45,069 bases of DNA from an uncultured bacterium (lineage in GTDB: Bacteria > Planctomycetota > UBA1135 > GCA-002686595), in the NCBI GenBank assembly GCA_938075305.1, contig CALJGV010000020.1:1-45069 (forward strand), written 5' to 3'. Numbering within the stretch: position 1 is the first letter of the stretch; the number at the start of each line of letters is the position of its first letter. A program made the position numbers and the translations under genes. Under the pieces are notes generated by a model that searched no databases, was not told the origin of the DNA, and worked only from the letters and a program-made list of their open reading frames with translations. This document shows positions 8,535-16,420 of the stretch, one piece after another.

Positions 8535-11102
8535 ATGCGTCACCTCGCTGCCCTCGGCCTCCTCGCCCTCGCCCCCCTCGCCACGGCCCAGGAGCCCGAC
8601 CTCTACGACGACACGGTCCTGCGGACGATCGACATCACGCTCCCGACGACCAACTTCTGGCCGGGGCTGCGGGCCACGTCGAGCACGGGCACCAACATCG
8701 TGGTGGACCTGACGCTCTCCGGTCCTGACCTCCCCGCGCCCATCACCATCCCCGGCGTCGGGATCCGGGTGAAGGGCAACTCGTCGTTCTTCTTCCTGCC
8801 TCCTGGCTCGCAGAAGACGTCCTTCAACATCGAGATCACCGAGTCGGACGACGCGGCGCGGCTGCTCGGCTATCGGACCCTCAACCTGAACAACGGGATC
8901 GAGGACCCGACGTTCTGCCGCGAGATCGGCTTCTTCCGCTTCGTGCGTCGGTACACGCCCGCGGGCCTAGGAAACCACGTCCAGCTCCGGCTCAACGGGG
9001 AGAACTGGGGCGTCTACGTCAACGTCCAGCAGTACAACACCCAGCTCCTCGAGGAGTACTTCGAGGAAGACGGGGGCGCCCGGTACAAGGCGCTCAACAT
9101 CTCCACCGGACAGGACGCGCTGCGCTACATCGGCACCAACCCGAACTCGTACGCGCAGAACTACCAGCTCAAGGACGACGGCGGCCTCGCCCAGCCCTGG
9201 CAGCCGATGATCGACGGCACCTTCGCCCTGAACAACTCGGGGAGCAACGCCGCCGCGATCGATGAGAAGTTCGCCGTGGACGGCGCCATCTGGGCGCTGG
9301 TGGCGGAGAACCTGTTCATGGACGAGGACAGCTACATCTCGAAGGGGGCGGACTTCAACGTCTACTACGACCCCCTCCATGACCGGATCAACCTGCACCA
9401 GCACGACGGGAACGAGTCGTGGGGCGTCAGCCTGTTCGGCTGGCCGGGGGGCACCACCACCAACCTGTCCCCGACCTATCGCTTCAACTCCGGGAGCCGA
9501 CCCGCGGTGTCCCGGCTCATGGCGATCCCGCGCCTGCGTGAGCGGTACTTCGCCCACTACCGGACCATGATGGAGGACTTCAGCTGGGCCGATCTCCAGG
9601 GCCAGCTCCTGGGCTACAAGGCGCTGATCGACGCCGCCGTCCAGGCCGACCCCAAGCGGCTCTACACGTACGCCCAGTTCCAGTCGAACTTCAACACCCA
9701 GACGTTCGTGAACGTGGGGGGCTCCAACCTCCCCTGCCCGGGCCTCGAGCAGTACCTGGTGACGCGGCGTAACTTCCTGCTGTCCCAAACGGACCTGACC
9801 AAGGTCCAGCCGGAGATCACCGAGCTGGCCCACACGCCCGCCGCGCCCACCGTCGGCACGCCGACCTTCGTCACGGCCCGCATCCAGACCCCCGGCTCGT
9901 CCGTGGCGTTCGCCAACCTCTACTACCGGGAGGTGGGGCGCTTCATCCCGGTGCCCATGTTCGACGACGGCCAGAACGGTGACGGGGCCGCGGGCGACGG
10001 CGTGTACGGCGCGCTGCTCCCCATCCCCGGCACGCCCGGCGGCAGGCTCGACTACTACGTGGAGGCTGGCGCCCCCACCGGCGTCGGAGGCGGACAGCGG
10101 TACGCGCCGAAGTTCGCCGAGGGCAAGCCCGCGGGCTTCAACTACCCCTTCGGCAGCGCCGGGATCCGGATCACCGAGTACATGTACTCCGGCAACGGCG
10201 ACGAGTTCGTTGAGCTGACGAACACCTCGGGAGCCCCGATCGACCTCGCCGGTTGGAGCCTTGACGACGGCTCGGCCAACGCCGGGACCTTCGACCTCTC
10301 GAGCGCGGGCACCCTCGACCCGGGCGACTCCATCGTGATCACCGAGGGCGCCGCCGCCTCCTTCCAGCTCGACTGGGGCCTCTCCGGGGTGGTCGTGCTG
10401 GAGGGCAACGTCAACGCGACCTTCGGCCGGAACGACGGCATCTTCGTGTTCGACGCCAACGGTGCCATCGAGGATCGCCTCCTCTACGGCGACGAGGACT
10501 TCCCCGGCTCGGTCCGCGCCCGTGAAGCCTCCGCCTGGGTCTGCACGGACGGCCTCGGGGCCGAGAACCCCTTCCTGTGGTCCCTCTCCTTCGAAGGGGA
10601 CTTCCAAGACTCGGTCACCTCCCTGAACGGCGACGTCGGCAACCCCGGCTCCTGGAGCGGCGCCCCGTGCGGCGGCATCGGGACGCCCTTCTGCATCGCC
10701 AATCTGAACTCCACGGGGGCCGCCTCAGAGCTGCGGGCCGACGGGAGCAGGGAGGTCGCGGACAATGACATCACCCTGGTCGCCTCGAGCCTGCCCTCGG
10801 GCTCCACGGGCTACCTCCTCGTGAGCGCGACCACCGGCTTCTCCCCCAACCCCGGCGGGAGCCTCGGCAACCTCTGCCTGGGTGCCCCCATCGGCCGTTA
10901 CGTCGGCCCCGGCCAGATCGGGAACTCCGGCGCCGCCGGTGAGATCGCCCTCGCCCTCGACCTCACGTCCCTGCCCCAGCCCACCGGCTTCGTCTCCGCC
11001 ATGCCCGGCGACACCTGGTGCTGGCAGCTGTGGCACCGGGACTCGGTGGGCGGCCAGCCCGTCTCCAACTTCACCAACGGCATCTCGGTGAACTTCGAAT
11101 GA
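8535..11102 (+). CDS. Secreted CotH kinase-like protein with lamin-tail and C-terminal module
   Basis: Exported protein of 855 residues with a clear signal peptide (1-18, LATAQ). The CotH domain spans about 25-430 and contains VKGNSSFF and NGENWGVYVNVQ, typical of the fold, with candidate active-site Asp263 (FMDEDSYI) and Asp291 (HQHDGNES). A beta-sandwich region at about 435-535 (choice-of-anchor-like, GDGAAGDGVYGALLP) follows, then a lamin-tail domain (about 543-690). A C-terminal module (about 705-855) ends in QLWHRDS. Family knowledge predicts a secreted atypical kinase. The CotH part is only distantly similar to the upstream gene, whereas its last 310 residues match the next gene closely. 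The stop overlaps the next start (ATGA), implying coupled translation. Confidence 0.85.
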   Translation: MRHLAALGLLALAPLATAQEPDLYDDTVLRTIDITLPTTNFWPGLRATSSTGTNIVVDLTLSGPDLPAPITIPGVGIRVKGNSSFFFLPPGSQKTSFNIEITESDDAARLLGYRTLNLNNGIEDPTFCREIGFFRFVRRYTPAGLGNHVQLRLNGENWGVYVNVQQYNTQLLEEYFEEDGGARYKALNISTGQDALRYIGTNPNSYAQNYQLKDDGGLAQPWQPMIDGTFALNNSGSNAAAIDEKFAVDGAIWALVAENLFMDEDSYISKGADFNVYYDPLHDRINLHQHDGNESWGVSLFGWPGGTTTNLSPTYRFNSGSRPAVSRLMAIPRLRERYFAHYRTMMEDFSWADLQGQLLGYKALIDAAVQADPKRLYTYAQFQSNFNTQTFVNVGGSNLPCPGLEQYLVTRRNFLLSQTDLTKVQPEITELAHTPAAPTVGTPTFVTARIQTPGSSVAFANLYYREVGRFIPVPMFDDGQNGDGAAGDGVYGALLPIPGTPGGRLDYYVEAGAPTGVGGGQRYAPKFAEGKPAGFNYPFGSAGIRITEYMYSGNGDEFVELTNTSGAPIDLAGWSLDDGSANAGTFDLSSAGTLDPGDSIVITEGAAASFQLDWGLSGVVVLEGNVNATFGRNDGIFVFDANGAIEDRLLYGDEDFPGSVRAREASAWVCTDGLGAENPFLWSLSFEGDFQDSVTSLNGDVGNPGSWSGAPCGGIGTPFCIANLNSTGAASELRADGSREVADNDITLVASSLPSGSTGYLLVSATTGFSPNPGGSLGNLCLGAPIGRYVGPGQIGNSGAAGEIALALDLTSLPQPTGFVSAMPGDTWCWQLWHRDSVGGQPVSNFTNGISVNFE

Positions 11103-12133
11103 GCCGCTCTCCCATGACTCTCTCCCTCCGCTCCACGTCCGCCCGCGCGGCGCTCTCCCTCGCCGCGCTCGGCGCCCTCGGGGCCCAGGCGTCGGGCCAG
11201 ATCCAGATCACCGAGTACATGTACAGCGGGCTCGACGGCGAGTTCATCGAGCTCACCAACGTGTCCTCGCTGCCCGTGGACCTCGAGGACTGGAGCATCG
11301 ACGACCAGTCGGCCATCCCCGGGACCTACGACCTCTCCCTCGCCGGGATCATCGACCCTGGCGACTCGATCCTGGTCACCGACCGCATCGCCTCCAACTT
11401 CGCGGCGAGCTGGGGCCTGGGGATCACGACGGTGCTCGGCGGCAACGCGGTGGCATCCCTCGGTCGAAACGACGAGATCCACCTCTTCGACGCCTCGGGG
11501 GCGACGGTCGACGTGCTCGCCTACGGGGACGAGGACTTCCCCGGCACCCTCCGCGCGCGTGAGGCGAGCGGGCACGGGTGCGACGCGGGCCTCGGCATCA
11601 ACGACATCTACCGGTGGAGCGTGGCCTCAGAAGGCGACGCCTGGGGCTCGATCACGTCCCTGAACGGCGACATCGGGAGCCCGGGGTTCTACGCACCGGT
11701 GGCTTGCCCGCCCGTGGGCGAGCCCTACTGCACCGCCTCGGCGAACCAGACCGGGCAGGTCGCCCTGACCTCCCTGATCGGGAGCCCGTCGATCCTTCAG
11801 GACGACCTCGAGGTGAGGTGCGACGCGCTCCCGGGCGGCGCCGTGGGTTACTTCCTCACGAGCACCACCACCGGGCAGGTCGTGAACCCCGGCAACGCCG
11901 TGGGGACGCTCTGCCTCGGGGGGTCCATCGGTCGCTACAGCTCGTTCGCCCAGGCCGCCACGCCGTCCGGCGAGATGAACCTGACCCTGGACCTCGGTGG
12001 CCTGTCCCAGCCCACGGGCCCGGTGGCGGCCATGTCCGGCGAGACCTGGCACTTCCAGTGCTGGTACCGGGATTCGATCTTCGGCCTGCCGGTGTCCAAC
12101 TTCTCCCTGCCCGTGCAGGTCACCCTGTACTGA
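11099..12133 (+). CDS. Secreted lamin-tail protein, short paralogue of the CotH protein tail
   Basis: Exported protein of 344 residues. The chosen start (ATG at 11099) overlaps the preceding stop by 4 nt; ATG 11114 is an alternative. The signal peptide ends near residue 36 (QASGQ). A lamin-tail domain (about 37-185) begins with QITEYMYSG, nearly the same as in the CotH protein before it. A C-terminal module of about 150 residues ends in QCWYRDS. The two domains follow the same order and near-equal spacing as residues 543-855 of the upstream CotH protein, so this looks like a copy of that tail lacking the kinase. A structural or adhesive role at the cell surface is inferred; no catalytic motif is visible. 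Confidence 0.8.
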   Translation: MSRSPMTLSLRSTSARAALSLAALGALGAQASGQIQITEYMYSGLDGEFIELTNVSSLPVDLEDWSIDDQSAIPGTYDLSLAGIIDPGDSILVTDRIASNFAASWGLGITTVLGGNAVASLGRNDEIHLFDASGATVDVLAYGDEDFPGTLRAREASGHGCDAGLGINDIYRWSVASEGDAWGSITSLNGDIGSPGFYAPVACPPVGEPYCTASANQTGQVALTSLIGSPSILQDDLEVRCDALPGGAVGYFLTSTTTGQVVNPGNAVGTLCLGGSIGRYSSFAQAATPSGEMNLTLDLGGLSQPTGPVAAMSGETWHFQCWYRDSIFGLPVSNFSLPVQVTLY

Positions 12134-12189
12134 GCCCATCCACGCCGGCCCGAAGAGGGTCAGCTCGCCCCGGGATAGACTGGGACGGT

Positions 12190-12708
12190 ATGGCCGGCGG
12201 AAATGACCCGACACCGTCCCAGGGGAGTCCGTCCCGTGCGGACGAGCTCCGCCAGCAGATCCGCGCGGCATGGTCCCACGCGGGCGCCCCGGCTTCGCCC
12301 CTGGTGGACTGCCCCTGCCCGGAGTGCACCGAGCTCGAACAGCGGCTCCGAGGCCGCGACTGGCGCTCCTTGGACTCGGCGCTCGCAGAGAGTCTCGAGC
12401 AAGACCTGCCGCTCATGGGAGCCCGGACCTTCCGGGCGCTCCTGCCCGCGTTCCTCCTCGCCGCCCTGGATCCAGAGTGCGACGTGGACGAGTTCCTCGG
12501 CTACGCCCTGGAGCCGAGCGACTTCAACACGCCGCGCTTCGAGGGCCTGGACCGATCCCAGGGCGCCGCGGTCTTGGGCTTCCTCCAGCTCGACCTCGCG
12601 GAGTGTGAGGCCGCCAATCCGGCCTACGCCGACGGACCCCGCCGAGCGATCCTCGAGTACTGGCACCGCTTCGGCCCTGACCCCCTCGATGGGGACCAGG
12701 GGCCCTGA
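12190..12708 (+). CDS. DUF6714-like cytoplasmic protein
   Basis: Soluble protein of 172 residues without signal peptide. It has an N-terminal helix, a Cys-containing segment DCPCPEC (about 38-44), and the stretch RDWRSLDSAL ... RTFRALLPAFLLAALD that resembles DUF6714 proteins. A C-terminal helix ends in AILEYWHRFGPD. Function of the family is unknown. ATG 12190 was chosen because the protein-like sequence begins there; the frame extends further upstream only as a shadow of the previous gene. It lies 56 nt after the lamin-tail gene and its stop abuts that of a convergent membrane-protein gene. Confidence 0.65.
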   Translation: MAGGNDPTPSQGSPSRADELRQQIRAAWSHAGAPASPLVDCPCPECTELEQRLRGRDWRSLDSALAESLEQDLPLMGARTFRALLPAFLLAALDPECDVDEFLGYALEPSDFNTPRFEGLDRSQGAAVLGFLQLDLAECEAANPAYADGPRRAILEYWHRFGPDPLDGDQGP

Positions 12709-13047
12709 TCAACCGAGCGTCGCCCGGGCCCGGCGCACGCTGAGCCAGCGGGACAAGCCGAGGGTCGCACCGATCAACAGTATCCCGGGGAGCCAGCCGA
12801 CGAAGAGGACGAAGGCCAGCGAGCCCCCATCGGAGAAGGCCTCCTCAGGAGGATCCGGAGCGGCCTGCCACGTCTGGAAGTAGAGGCCCACCGCGGCGAG
12901 CAGCCCTCCCCAGAACAGGAGCACCCCCCCCAGGAGCCCCGCCAGGGTGCGGGACCACTCGCGCCCACACCCACCCCAGATCCCCAGGGCGAGCGCGGCC
13001 GCGAGACAGGGGTAGAAGACCAGACTGAAGACGGAGAAGCGGTCCAC
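12709..13047 (-). CDS. Small membrane protein, unknown function
   Basis: Protein of 112 residues with three predicted membrane helices (about 7-25, 35-57 and 77-98), an acidic loop at about 61-75 and a basic C-terminal tail (RWLSVRRARAT), which suggests the tail is cytoplasmic. It starts with GTG. No family recognised. Its stop is directly adjacent to the stop of the convergent DUF6714-like gene. Composition and helix pattern look like a real protein, but homologues would be needed to be sure. Confidence 0.55.
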   Translation of the reverse strand: MDRFSVFSLVFYPCLAAALALGIWGGCGREWSRTLAGLLGGVLLFWGGLLAAVGLYFQTWQAAPDPPEEAFSDGGSLAFVLFVGWLPGILLIGATLGLSRWLSVRRARATLG

Positions 13048-13111
13048 GGAATATGACTCTACATCGCCAAGCTTAAAGCGACAAGCTCGCAGTGGCGTGA
13101 CCGCCTCGCCC

Positions 13112-14485
13112 TCACTCCTCGTCAGCGGCGATGCAGTACAGCGCCTTCCGGCCGCGGAGGTACAGCTGGCCGTCGACGATCACCGGTGACGCGTCGAAGG
13201 CGTCGTCAAGCGTGTTGGAGGCCACCTGGTCGAAGGTCTCCCCGATCTTGAACACCACCGTCTCCCCCTCACGGGACGCCGCGTAGATGTACTCGCCTGA
13301 AGCGGTCAGGGAGGCGTAGACCGACCGGATCCCCCCAAGGTTCTCCGCCGAGAAGAACTCCTTGCCGTTGGCCGCGTCGAGGCAGGTGACCCGGCCGGAG
13401 TTGACCCGCAGGAAGTAGAGCTTCCCGTCCACGAGCACGCCCGTGGGAACGTACGGGGTGTTCTTGCCGTAGCTCCAGAGCAGGTTCTTGCTCTCCTTGA
13501 GGTCCCCCGACGCGCCCTCGAGCTTGATCGCCTGGAGCGCGGAGCCGCGGAAGCCGCTCATGAGGTAGACCACGCCGTCCTGGTGGATGGGCGTGGGGAT
13601 GCAGTTGGTCGTCATCCCACCGATGGACCAGATCAGCTCGCCGTTCTCCAGGTTGTAGGCCCGGGAGGCGTCGGTCGCGGTGGTGATCACCTGCACCTCG
13701 TCCCCCACCGGGACGATGAGCGGCGTGACCCAGGTGGTGACCTCATCACGCTCCGTACGCCACGCCTCCTTGCCCGTCTCCTTGTCGAGGGCGGCGATGA
13801 AGTCGACGCCCTCGTGGTCCCAGAGGACCACGATCTTGTCCCCGTGAATGGCCGGTGAGGCTCCCTCGCCGAACTCGTTCCGGGTCTTCATCTTCCCGAA
13901 GTCCTTCGACCAGACGATGGTCCCCTCCATGTCGAGGCAGTGCAGACCGCGCGAGCCGAAGAAGGCCCAGATGTGCTCTCCGTCCGTGATCGGCGACGCC
14001 GAGGCCTGGGAGTTGGTCCCGTGGATGCCCTCGTGGGGTGCGGTCTCGGCCACCTTCTTGCTCCAGACCACGCTCCCGTCCTCGCGGCTGACGCACATGA
14101 CGCGGAACTCGTGGACCTTCTTCGGGCCCGAGGAGCCGCGCCCTCGGCGACCACGCCCGCGGCGCCGGTCCTCCTGGGGCTCAGGCTCGGTCTCCGCCTT
14201 GGATCCGTCCGCCAGCTCGTCGGTCTCGACGGCGGTCGTGACGTAGAGATAGTCCCCCCACACCACCGGCGTCGAGATCCCGAGTCCGGGGAGCTCGGCG
14301 CGCCAGCGGATGTTCTTCTCCTCACCCCACTCCGTGGGGGCGCCGCCTGAGGGGGCGACCCCGTTGTGATCCGGGCCTCGCCACGAGGGCCAATTCTCAC
14401 TGGCCTGGATGGCCGCCCCCGCAGGAGCAGCGGTGGCGAGGAGCGTGAGCGCCGCGGCGCAGGCGAGCAGTTGGGTTCGGTTCAT
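13112..14485 (-). CDS. Secreted PQQ-like beta-propeller protein with Arg-rich loop
   Basis: Exported protein of 457 residues. The signal peptide is residues 1-24 (PAGAA). The mature start WPSWRGPDHNGV is the usual opening of planctomycete PQQ-like propellers, followed by repeated blades with the pattern G-x-x-Y-x-x-x-x-x-G-x-x-x-x-L-D. A disordered insert rich in Arg and Gly interrupts the first blade (93-122). The name reflects the fold; cofactor binding is not implied and no catalytic site is identified. ATG 14485 is chosen because the signal peptide begins there. It lies 171 nt downstream of the ThuA-DUF1080 gene on the same strand. That gap holds only a small hairpin (14530-14543). Confidence 0.85.
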   Translation of the reverse strand: MNRTQLLACAAALTLLATAAPAGAAIQASENWPSWRGPDHNGVAPSGGAPTEWGEEKNIRWRAELPGLGISTPVVWGDYLYVTTAVETDELADGSKAETEPEPQEDRRRGRGRRGRGSSGPKKVHEFRVMCVSREDGSVVWSKKVAETAPHEGIHGTNSQASASPITDGEHIWAFFGSRGLHCLDMEGTIVWSKDFGKMKTRNEFGEGASPAIHGDKIVVLWDHEGVDFIAALDKETGKEAWRTERDEVTTWVTPLIVPVGDEVQVITTATDASRAYNLENGELIWSIGGMTTNCIPTPIHQDGVVYLMSGFRGSALQAIKLEGASGDLKESKNLLWSYGKNTPYVPTGVLVDGKLYFLRVNSGRVTCLDAANGKEFFSAENLGGIRSVYASLTASGEYIYAASREGETVVFKIGETFDQVASNTLDDAFDASPVIVDGQLYLRGRKALYCIAADEE

Positions 14486-14656
14486 CGAGCCAGGCGGCGC
14501 CGCAAGAGACGCCGGAGATAGGGGCCAAGGAGCATTCTTGCTCAGCCTAGCACCCGGCCACGTCGGCACGCCTCCTCTGACGCGGATGCGGCCTCTTGAG
14601 CCCACCTCCTTACGCGCTTCTCATGATCGCGACCTGCGGGCCACGGTCCCCTCGGC

Positions 14657-16126
14657 TCACCGCGGCAGGGCCCAGATGTTCCGGTAGCGGACCGGGTGCC
14701 CGTGGTCCTGGAGCATGAGCGGGCCGAAGCCGGGCTCGTCCCCGCCGACGGCGGCCGCCGTGGGCCCATCCACCTCCACGTCGTCGTGGATGAGGATCCC
14801 GTTGTGCCAGACCGACATGCGGGCGCTCTCCGTCTTCGCCCCCTCGCGGTCCCGGCGCGGCGAGCGGAATTCGATGTCGTAGCTCTGCCAGTGCCCCGCC
14901 GGCTTGCACGCGTCAACGGCCGCCACATGCTTGCCGTAGATCCCGCCGCAATCCCCGCTCCGGAGCTTCAGCCCCAGGGAGTCGAGGACCTGAACCTCGT
15001 AGCGGCCCTGGACGTAGACGCCGCTGTTGCCCCGGTCCTGCCACCCGTTGGTCTCGGGCGTCGGCGGCACCATGAACTCCACGTGCAAGAGGTAGTCGCC
15101 CCCCAGCTCCGCGCGGGTGAAGAGGTTCCCTGTTCCCGGCACCACCTGCATGTAACCGGTCCGAACGGCCGAGTGTCCGCCGCCCCATTGCTCCCCGCCA
15201 GCCGCGGCCTCCTCCGCGCTCGCGTGCGGCGTGGGGATCGTGACCCGCCACCTCGCCGCCCCACCGTCGCCGTCTCGCCAGCCCGCCAGGGTCCTCGACG
15301 GGCGGCGGTCCTGGACATCGAGGAGCACCACGGCGCCGGGGGGCGCCGGCACGGAGACCGAGTCTCCGTCGATCGCCCACTCGATCCCGCCCATCAGGTG
15401 CTCCTGGAACGCGGGGTTCGTCCAGACGTCCTCCCGGTGTCCGAGCGCCGTGTAGAACATCTTCCCCCGGCCGAAGTCCTTGCACCACGCGTTCGCATAG
15501 TCGCGGTCCACGCGCTTGCCGCGGGCCACATCGTTCACGCTGGCGTCGAGGGAGAGCAGCACGTGGTTGGGGTGACGGCGCCACCACTTGAACTGGTAGA
15601 TCTCGTCGTTCAGCACCCAGCGCTCCCCGAGGTGCGACGTGGCCGGGTGCACCCCGTCCTCCACGGTCATCGTCACCTCCTCGTGCCAGGGGTGGCCGTC
15701 GAAGGCGCCCCCCACCAGCCCCATGTAGTCGGCGAACTCGTAGAAGGTGTCCGTCGCGCAGTGCACGCCGCAGAACGCGCCTCCCCCGCGGACCCACTCG
15801 ATCAAGCCCGCCTTGCCCTCGTCGCTGATGGGGAGCGACCCGGTGGTGTAGAAGAGGACGGCGTCATAACGCGCGAGGTTCTCCGGCGTGATGTCGCCGC
15901 AGTCCTGGGTGCAGTCCACCACAAGCCGGCCCTCCGCCACCTCCTTCAGGACTCGCTCCGCGTGGGCCAGCTGGTCAGGCGCCGGCCGCCGCACGACCGA
16001 GTGAACGAAGCCGGCCGAGTGGGTCAGGAACAGCACCCTGGGCGCCTCCTCGTCCGCATGGCTCCACGCCGGCGCGGGAGCGGAGGTGACGAGGGCGATG
16101 AAGAGGCTGGCGGTGGCTCGGATCAT
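14657..16126 (-). CDS. ThuA–DUF1080 fusion protein, secreted
   Basis: Exported protein of 489 residues. After a signal peptide (to about 24) comes a ThuA-like, glutamine-amidotransferase-fold domain (about 28-255; FLTHSAGFVHS, VLFYTTGSLP, GGGAFCGVHCATD, HPWHEE, FYTALGH). A DUF1080 beta-sandwich domain follows (about 265-489; NSGVYVQGRYEVQVLDS). DUF1080 proteins include 3-keto-disaccharide hydrolases and sugar-binding modules, and ThuA domains take part in keto-sugar metabolism, so the fusion may act on oxidised sugars outside the cytoplasm. It is divergent from the propeller/DUF1080 pair at 16421-18563, which has another DUF1080 protein. Domain calls are firm; substrate is inferred. Confidence 0.88.
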   Translation of the reverse strand: MIRATASLFIALVTSAPAPAWSHADEEAPRVLFLTHSAGFVHSVVRRPAPDQLAHAERVLKEVAEGRLVVDCTQDCGDITPENLARYDAVLFYTTGSLPISDEGKAGLIEWVRGGGAFCGVHCATDTFYEFADYMGLVGGAFDGHPWHEEVTMTVEDGVHPATSHLGERWVLNDEIYQFKWWRRHPNHVLLSLDASVNDVARGKRVDRDYANAWCKDFGRGKMFYTALGHREDVWTNPAFQEHLMGGIEWAIDGDSVSVPAPPGAVVLLDVQDRRPSRTLAGWRDGDGGAARWRVTIPTPHASAEEAAAGGEQWGGGHSAVRTGYMQVVPGTGNLFTRAELGGDYLLHVEFMVPPTPETNGWQDRGNSGVYVQGRYEVQVLDSLGLKLRSGDCGGIYGKHVAAVDACKPAGHWQSYDIEFRSPRRDREGAKTESARMSVWHNGILIHDDVEVDGPTAAAVGGDEPGFGPLMLQDHGHPVRYRNIWALPR

Positions 16127-16420
16127 GGGGCGGTGCGGGGACTGCAGTCAAAGGGTGGGGTCGCCCGGCCCTCTCCCTTCAAGGAGCGGGAACGGGCGCG
16201 TGGTATGGGCCACCGTAGAGGCGACCTCTCGATCGTGATAGCCCGCGGGGCGTCCCCCGTCCGGAGCCCTCTTCCGGGCTCAATCCCCGGCGCAGCAGGG
16301 TCCACGGCCACAATCCCTGGGGGACCTGGGACGCGGACCGGCACTCGGGGGCCCCCAGGCCGTCACCGCAATCCGGGTCCGGACCGATAGGATGCGTGAG
16401 CCCGCGCCCCCTTCCCCCAC
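16127..16420. promoter_or_regulatory. Divergent intergenic region, 294 nt
   Basis: This gap must hold the promoters of the ThuA-DUF1080 gene (minus) and the propeller/DUF1080 pair (plus). I see a 10-bp palindrome GGGGGCCCCC at 16347-16356 and no convincing gene or sigma-70 promoter. Confidence 0.35.
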
